Source: Tenrec ecaudatus
Lineage: Eukaryota > Chordata > Mammalia > Afrosoricida > Tenrecidae
Reading direction: 5' to 3'
DNA: 64,000 nucleotides
Assembly (NCBI RefSeq): GCF_050624435.1
Contig: NC_134535.1
Span: 128,206,731-128,270,730 of the forward strand
This document shows, in pieces, positions 57,336 through 64,000 of this stretch. Under the pieces are notes generated by a model. That model saw only the letters and a list, made by a program, of their open reading frames with translations, did not search any database and had not been told where the DNA came from. The stretch's first letter is position 1. Each line of letters begins with the position of its first letter. The translations under genes were made by a program, and so were the position numbers.

Positions 57336-57593
57336 CAAGTGGCATTTACAAAGCACCTACTGGCCACGTGTCATGGACTGATCTAGATGACCGAGACACC
57401 AACTGGAAGCAAGGGTATAAACCAGGTCTGTCCCATGGCATTTACATTACTAACAGGGAGAAACAGGCAATGCATCAAAAAGGAAGTATAAGACCTAGCT
57501 TCTCTGTTGATCCTAGGGGCAAAGCAGATAACACACCGTGTCCCCTTGCAGAGACCGAGAAGAAGGGGAGGCTGTTGTTCTTCTGTTGTTAGC

Positions 57594-57945
57594 AGGTGCC
57601 ATCTTGTCAGTCCCTACTCATACCAGCCCCGTGTACAACAGAAAACCACACTGCTGGGTCCCATGCCGTCTTCATGATTGGTGAAGGATAGAATCACTGA
57701 GATCCACGGGGTTTTCATCGACTAATTCTCAGAAGTAAATTTCCTGGTCTTTCTTCCTAGTCTGTCTTAGAATGAAAGCTCCACTGAACTTACTCAGAAT
57801 CATAGCAATCAGGCAAGTCCCCACTGAGTGAAGTGCTTGCACTGAGTGGTGCTTGCACTGAGGTGGGGTACATTGGTCAGAAACTCAACTTGGGTTGTCA
57901 TCTTGGGAGATGAGAATGGTACCACTGAACCGCTTCACGACCCCA
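57594..57945 (-). repeat. Long tRNA-Gly-headed SINE with an internal duplication
   Basis: Reversed copy: ATCCACGGGGTTTTCATCGA, TCCTGGTCTTTCTTCCTAGT, AATGAAAGCTCCACTGAACT, ACTCAGAATCATAGCAATCA, then a short tandem of GTGCTTGCACTGAG-type units near 57,825-57,865, and a tRNA-like end with CCACTGAACC. Confidence 0.65.
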
Positions 57946-57949
57946 GCCC

Positions 57950-58710
57950 CACTGTTGCCTCTCTAAGTCCGCATATCTCCAGGATCATTTGGGAGTCAGG
58001 AGATTGATTTAAGACTCAAGAGGAATTCTCTTAAAGTCCAGGGTGGGGGCTGCAGAAGAGGGAGCAGAGCAAAGCACAGATTCCCATCCAGGCTTGTTTG
58101 TAGGGATGGACCTTCGGAAGGTAAGGGTGTCTCCAATTCTGTTTCCAACCATTTGGCCAACGGCCATGGGAAAGGTTCTCCAGGGCAAGAAGGAAAGACT
58201 TGATACCCTGGCAAGGGCAAAGGGAAAACTTTCCACATCCTACAAGCCTTGGATTCCTGGCTTCTGGAGAAGAAAATAAAAATCATTAAAGATTAAGAAA
58301 GAGCCCAAAGAGCGATATGGGCGTCTTTGCATGTGCAGGGGCCAGCAACGGCATGTGCGAGAATGTTTTCAGTAACGAAATGCAGAGCTTAAATCAAATG
58401 GATTATCCTGAGGTTTCACAAACCAGTAGCTTATTTTTTGGCGGACCTCAGAGGGGCTAAATGATTAGTTTGCACTTGACGCCAAAGAGGATCTCTTGTT
58501 AGTGCTTTTCCTCATCCCTGTAAATCCAGGTTTGGCAGAATGCTGTAAACTTGGGAGGCAGAACGTCTAGTCTGTCTCTGTAGCCCTGCTCTTCTTATCA
58601 AGGCAAGTCCTTCCTCTCCTGCAGCTGGGGTGGCAGCATGGCGGTGACAGCACACATCAAAGGCTAACGTCAGAAGACACGCTTCAGGAAGGCTAGACCT
58701 CCAGCCTGCC
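57950..58710. other. No feature recognised
   Basis: Unique-looking sequence, no supported exon. Confidence 0.4.
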
Positions 58711-58713
58711 GAC

Positions 58714-59208
58714 TGAGGCAGTTACATAATGTCCTGTCAACTTGCGAAGGGGTGGAGTCTAGCCCATCAATCAGGTCATGGTCGATGGTGCCTCTGTGTG
58801 GGCATGGCCTTCTCCTAAGAATTCTGGAAACTCCTGTCTTCCTCCCTGGAGGCGGCACGCAAACACTCCCTGTGAGACATTCCTGTTGAGAAGACACATG
58901 GAGCTATGCTGAGGAGCCACATGGAGACCCCCGAGAAAGCTGAGATGCTTCCACTGCCACTGGATCCACAAGACTTTCCACCTACTGGCCTGTGATCTTC
59001 CTGCATTCAGCATCACTGCGTGTGCTGCATGCATCTAAAGAAGAATTTATGGTCTAGTATCGACATATGGGGTAATATTGGACTTATGGGCTTGATCTGG
59101 ACTGGGATGTTTTCTCAGTATACAATTGCTCTTTGATATAAAGCTCTTTCTTATACACATATGAGTCTCCCTTGATTTGTTTCTCTAGTCTTCCCCCGAC
59201 TAACAAAC
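58714..59208 (+). mobile_element. LTR-like repeat, copy 4 of 4
   Basis: It starts TGAGGCAGTTACATAATG and ends near ACTAACAAACCA. Landmarks shared with the other copies: GTGTGGGCATGGCCTTC, GAGAAGACACATGGAGCTAT, TACTGGCCTGTGATCTTCC, GGTAATATTGGACTTATGGG, GATATAAAGCTCTTTCTTAT and TTTGTTTCTCTAGTC. Confidence 0.75.
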
Positions 59209-59214
59209 CAACCG

Positions 59215-60650
59215 ACCAAGCAGAGCCCCTCTGAGACGGAGTATGGCATTAAACTAGGACCAGATGAAAAGACTCCAAGAAGAGTTTCCACGCAGTTCAA
59301 AGAACACTCTTAGGGGGGAAATAATGCAAACCAAAAACAGAATAAGGGGAGGAAAGCCATGAGGGGGCACAGTCGGCCCTTCCACAAACCACAATGGCCT
59401 GAGACTTTGTGGTGGGGATGGGGCGGAGCTACTCTGAGATTTAGTTCCTATTCCAAATTCCTGGCCCTGAAGTGCATCCCAGTGTCATAGAAATCCCACG
59501 GGCAGGGCAGCAGTGTCCCACACATGCTCATGCGGTCATTTTTATAGCAGCGGACTACCACATCGTTGTCCCAGGGAGTAACTGCTCGGTCCCCACCAGT
59601 CAACCTTTTGGTTGATGGTCAACCAAACTGGGCTCCTTCCAGCTCAGACGAGTGCCTGCTAGAAATGCTCTCCCTTTCAGACACATTGGTCAAACCCCAA
59701 ATCATCTCTGTATTTCCCACCCCTAAGCTTTGGGGTCAACCCTTCCACCTCAAGGGCTCTCTCCTGATCTGGAAGTCTCCCACGAGAGCCATCAGAGGTC
59801 TCTGGATCTCCCTCTGCCCCCTCCCTGTCACCGATCCAGGGCCCTGTGAATTTCCAGCTAGCATTTTATTTAGCTGGGAACATCTTATTTCCTTAGACAT
59901 GAAGGCAAGTAATCCCACATTTTCGTCTTTACCAACACAGTGCACCCTACTTTACCCCACTGGGCATCCAGAAGCTACTGTCTGAAGGAATGGCTATTTG
60001 AGAACTGTAGTCTACACTCATTAGGTCTCTGGGAAGACGTCACTTTTTAGATTAGATAAAGGAAGCACAGTGAACATTCTGAACTGCTTTTTTTGTCGCA
60101 TGCTCCTGATAACAGCACGGAGAATACTTGGTCTTGGAAAGAAGTTCTTTCTGAGGGGCCTGAGGAACCCACCAAGAGCTATGATTTCTCCTTCCTCCAC
60201 CTTCCACATTCATTCATCTGCTATTTCCAGACCAGACCCCAAATCTGGCTTCTCAACACTCCCCTTGTGACCATCCGCATCTAAGCCACTGCTCTCTTGC
60301 TCAGCATCCTAAAAGCCGATTCGGGTCCCTGTGTCCACAGTCTGTTCCCCACAGAGCAGGCAGAGCAATGTCTTGAGAATGGTGAGCAGCTCATCTTATT
60401 CACGCCCCAACAGTTTCTCATCACCCTTAGTGGGGAAGAGCCCCTGATGTCTCAATGTATTTGGACAGAGAGAAGAGGATGGGGGGAATCCTGGTCTCCC
60501 AGGACACTTAGAGAAAGCAAAACAAAACTTTAAAAACTCTCTGTGGGTGTGCTCTACAGGGCTCTCCACTCCAGCTGGTCCTCTCACCGCCTGTCCCAAC
60601 CCTGCAGCCTTTCTAAGACACTCCACGGCAGCCTGCCGCTTTCCCTGCCC
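59215..60650. other. Mostly unique; possible SINE scrap
   Basis: CACCAGTCAACCTTTTGGTT at about 59,597 resembles a reversed SINE head fragment. No supported exon. Confidence 0.35.
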
Positions 60651-60654
60651 TCAC

Positions 60655-60870
60655 TGTCCATCTGAGAGTGGATCCCCTGAGCAGATGTTGCTTATTTACC
60701 TACGTATTCATATGCTTGTCTGTTTCTGTGGTTAAAGGGGGCTACCGGTGGAATGGAAGCTCTAAAAGGGCAGAGGGCTAATCTGGCTTTTGCTTCTCTA
60801 CTGCACCTGAAACCATGTCTAGCACAAAGAAGACACTTGTCGATAGAAGAGCCTTTCTGGATGCTGGTAT
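60655..60870 (+). repeat. L2-like LINE 3' relic
   Basis: GAATGGAAGCTCTAAAAGGG, CAGAGGGCTAATCTGGCTTT and CATGTCTAGCACAAAGAAGA follow the L2 3' order ('gactgtgagctccttgagggcaggga..'). Confidence 0.5.
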
Positions 60871-60874
60871 GAAC

Positions 60875-61985
60875 AGGACTTCTTAAGGCCAGTAGAAATG
60901 CTGAGAGATCAGAAAGGTAGGGCCAAGACTTTATATTTCCTGTCTGTAGTTAATCAGTCCACCCTTGAGAGTCATTTAGCTGGAAAAGGGAAGGCTTTGA
61001 GAGACGGCGACAGAACTCCTTAGAATAAACTCACCAGAGAGATAGATAGATCTGTGCGGAAAAGGAGCATGGAAAAACGACCAAATTCTGAGAGCCCATA
61101 TAATGTCCGAAGTCTATCAGAGTCCAGTTGAGTTTGTCCAGAACAAATCTTTATACCCAGCTGGATATGAAGCTGAGCCTCACCTTCAAAGGGCACACAG
61201 ACTCACGGGAGAGGCAGACACTCCAGCATGTGGGAAACAATGAACCCGAGGCACATGCTGGCTTCAGGGAAGGCCTCGTGGATGAGTTAGCATCTGCCGT
61301 TGTCACGAAGAGGGTTCCCAGGCAGTGGGAAGGACAGCAACGATAGCTGTGAGAACCAACGTGGAGACAGGACACGCCAGCATACAATGTGAGGCGTGGG
61401 TGAGTCATGGAGAGTCATGCAGGTCACCGTCAAGGAGCTTGGGCTTTACTTTGCAATGGGAAAGAGCCTTCTACCACACCTTGTTTGTTTAAGCACACAC
61501 GTGTTAGGTAGTATTAGGTAGAGTCTTGCTTTGGGACCACAAGCCCCAAACGTGTTCATGCACAAAATCCCAGCTAGGGAAATCAGAAAACACACGCGCA
61601 CAGAGAGAGAACAGCTTTCAAGTGATTTCAGGTCTTTAGCAGTTGCCTCAAAAAAATTAATCTAACAATTAGATAAAAGAAAACAATAAAAGAGTTTCAC
61701 TAACAAAATATCTGTTTTATGGCTATGGATAACTTGACATTGAACAAGGAAGAGTGAAGAAAAATCAATGGATTTGAACTATGATGTTGGTGAAGAATTT
61801 TGAAAGTATCACTCTCTGCCCCCTCGCCCCAAAAACAAAACAAAACGAAAAACAAACCTGTCTTAGAGTAAGACGAGCCAGAACGCACCTTAGAGGCAAG
61901 GATGATGAGACATCATCTTACAAGCTTTGGACATGTTATCAGAAGAAGTATGTCTCTGGCGAAGGATATCATGCTTGCTAAAGTG
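60875..61985. other. No feature recognised
   Basis: Unique-looking sequence. A faint old-repeat resemblance (AGGAGCTTGGGCTTTACTTT) occurs at about 61,433. Confidence 0.35.
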
Positions 61986-61988
61986 GAC

Positions 61989-62196
61989 ACAAACCATATC
62001 CATTTCCCTTGAGTCAATGCCAACTCACAGGACCCCACAGGACAGAGCAGAACTGGCCCGGAGGTTCGGAGACTGCGTGTGACTGTCTACAGGAATAGAA
62101 AGGCCCATCCTTCTCCCTCAGAGCCTCTGGGGATTTCAGACTACTGACTCTAGATAGCAGTCCAGCACAAAACCACGGTGCCACCAGAGCTCCTTG
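61989..62196 (-). repeat. AfroSINE-type SINE
   Basis: Reversed copy: CCTTGAGTCAATGCCAACTC, CAGGACAGAGCAGAACTGGC, GGAATAGAAAGGCCCATCCT and GCCACCAGAGCTCC. Confidence 0.85.
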
Positions 62197-62297
62197 TGGA
62201 AAGGCAGAGGGGGAAGGAAGAGCTTCCAGGAGATAGGATGACACAGGGAATGCAACAATGGCTCAGACATAAGAACATTTGAGGGGCTGGCGCAGGC

Positions 62298-62388
62298 TTG
62301 GGAGGTGCTCTGTTCGGTTGTACACAGAGTTCCTGTGAGTCAGAACCAACTCACTGGCACCTAACAGCAACAGCAACAACAACAACAT
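62298..62388 (+). repeat. AfroSINE 3' end with (CAA)n tail
   Basis: GAGTTCCTGTGAGTCAGAAC and CAACTCACTGGCACCTAACA, then AACAGCAACAGCAACAACAA. A short tandem CAA tail is what RTE-mobilised SINEs carry instead of poly-A. Confidence 0.75.
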
Positions 62389-62449
62389 AGCTTCAAGAAA
62401 GATTAGAGAACAGATCGTGTTCCCAATAGGATAGCTGTCGCCTGGCACA

Positions 62450-62625
62450 GTGGGCAGAGCACAAAGTTGGGCATCAGTGGGATCTGGCTTCTGATTAAGG
62501 CTCTGCTGGGCATACTGCTTAACTTCTCTAAGGCTAAGTTTCAGGAACAATTATGTCTATTTTATCATTGTTATGGGGATTGGGATAGGGCACAGACAGT
62601 ACCTGGCACCGTGTGATACAGGTCT
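62450..62625 (-). repeat. MIR relic
   Basis: GTGGGCAGAGCACAAAGTTG, TGCTTAACTTCTCTAAGGCT, GGGATTGGGATAGGGCACAG and AGTACCTGGCACCGTG follow the reversed MIR order. Confidence 0.6.
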
Positions 62626-62629
62626 CATC

Positions 62630-64000
62630 ACTTCCCCCATGCAAATAAATCAAACAACAAAGCCTCAACAAATCTTAAGAAATAATCACAACATTGAAAA
62701 CACTCCCACTGGCTCAGAAACTGATTATCCAATTGCCTAAGATTTAAGGATCTGAATCCTTACCATTTTCGGTATTCCAAGGGCCTGCATTGTAACTGTT
62801 AAGCACAGCTCGGAAATGCGAGGAATGAAAGAGTTGACACAGACTGGAAACTCTACAGCAAAACCTTGTCCCTTTTTGAACTCATGAGGCAGAGCTCAAG
62901 GGGGCTTCCTCGAGATCTTCACTTGGTGCAAGAGGCTGAACTGCCCCAGTAGCCTTTCACCGAGAAGTTGTGTTCCAGACTCCATGCACCATCGCCCCGC
63001 CAATGAGAGGGCACACCCTGCCCAGTCTAAAGGACAGCCAACCTCCCTAAACTACTATGCAAAATCCATTTCACGCTTGTCTGCTCGGGGAAAAGAGTTG
63101 CTTGAATTGTTACCCAAATATAAAGAACTGGGATGGTTCTGGCCATGCCCTATACCTCATTAAGAACTTCAGTCTTGCCAGAACATGCAAATCTTTCCTT
63201 CCTCTAATTGGATGCTCCTTGTGGTCTGCTTATGGGCCACCCGTAGTAGACTGCATGTTTGTCACCTGTCTTTGTCCTTCCTGGAGCAGAGGCTCCTAAA
63301 GGTAAGGACCCCACTTTACACTTCCAGGCAGTGAGTACCCTAGGAAGACGTCCTTCAAGCCAGCCTGACCTAGGATCATCGGAGCGTGTCCCTACCTGCC
63401 CTATGGCTCTTTTCAATGATACAATTATTTCTTGATCCTTTTTATGGATGACTTTTGGGGTCTGTGCTCAGTCCACAGGCCTTTACTTAGAGGATATTTC
63501 TGTGTCATGATTAGGCCTTTAAAGCCGTCTTTGGCGAACTTGACCCAATCTTCTATCCTGCACAGCAAGCTGAATTAGGGTGGTGAGCCTCTGACTCAAG
63601 TTGGGGCAATCAGAAATTTGGAATCGGAGCCCTGGAAAAGTCACTTGGCAGACCTAAAACTGAGAGGTGATGGGCTGGGTGAACATTTTGCATCTCAACA
63701 AAGGGGCAGATGTAGCCAGACAGAGAGAAAGAGGAGAGGGCAGGAGAGATTGGGAGGAAGAGATTGAGAGAAAACGAGACGAAGTCTCGAGAATGAAGAG
63801 GCCCTAGTGCAATAGACACACAGAGAGCAGAAACCACATGTCTCTCAGAGCAAGAAGGTTCCAGGATCCTTATGAAATCTGAGGTGCAGCCTGATGATCG
63901 TTGCTGCCATGGGTTCCCCGAGAAGACACCGCATTCTCTGTGTTTGTCTGTTTGTTCTCCGACTACTGGTAGAAGTCTCATGGGGCAACTTCAGGGCTGT
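62630..64000. other. Right end; no feature recognised
   Basis: Unique-looking sequence. I looked here for the small upstream NTF3 coding exon (a minus-strand ATG, about six codons and a GT donor in phase 0) and found no convincing candidate. Confidence 0.4.

Noticed and set aside
62368-62388. CAA repeat as an independent microsatellite
   Set aside because: It is the 3' tail of the adjoining SINE.

Overview
The window is mammalian nuclear DNA with one recognisable protein-coding locus: the main coding exon of neurotrophin-3 (NTF3), on the minus strand at about 2,630-3,601. It has an intact 258-codon open reading frame, a splice acceptor with a branch-point-like motif, an AT-rich 3' UTR and a polyadenylation signal. 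Everything to the right (3,602-64,000) lies upstream of this exon. It is read as the long first intron and/or 5' flank of NTF3. I could not find the small upstream exon that encodes the extra N-terminal residues of the long NT-3 isoform; it probably lies beyond the right edge.

The repeats identify the lineage. More than twenty diverged copies of a short tRNA-derived SINE of the afrotherian AfroSINE type occur on both strands. At least six copies of a longer SINE with a tRNA-Gly-like head are present, and one stretch looks like a matching RTE-type LINE. Four copies of a ~470-565 bp LTR-like repeat, one separate LTR with TATA box and inverted termini, and two L1 3' ends are also seen. One short hAT element at 34,910-35,088 has terminal inverted repeats and a TCTAGA-cored 8-bp target duplication, matching the SPIN family, which is known for horizontal transfer among tetrapods. 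AfroSINE plus SPIN points to Afrotheria and, within it, most economically to a tenrec (Echinops telfairi or a relative). This assignment is inference.

Layout: 1-2,600 is 3' flank of NTF3 with SINE and L1 debris. 2,600-3,601 is the NTF3 exon. 3,602-5,800 is upstream sequence with a C-rich tract (G-rich on the NTF3 coding strand) near 4,150. 5,800-16,800 holds SINEs (one nested inside another) and long microsatellites. 16,800-24,200 is mostly unique, with compound microsatellites at 19.6-19.9 kb. 24,200-33,980 is a dense repeat cluster. 34,910 is the SPIN element. 35-64 kb is unique sequence interspersed with SINEs, MIR and L2 relics, two more LTR-like copies and microsatellites.

I found no tRNA gene likely to be functional, no rRNA, no CRISPR array, no operon and no novel gene system. 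The long open frames other than NTF3 run through microsatellites, SINEs or the NTF3 antisense strand and have no recognisable domains. The most interesting observations are the SPIN insertion, the nested transposon histories and possible regulatory features upstream of NTF3.
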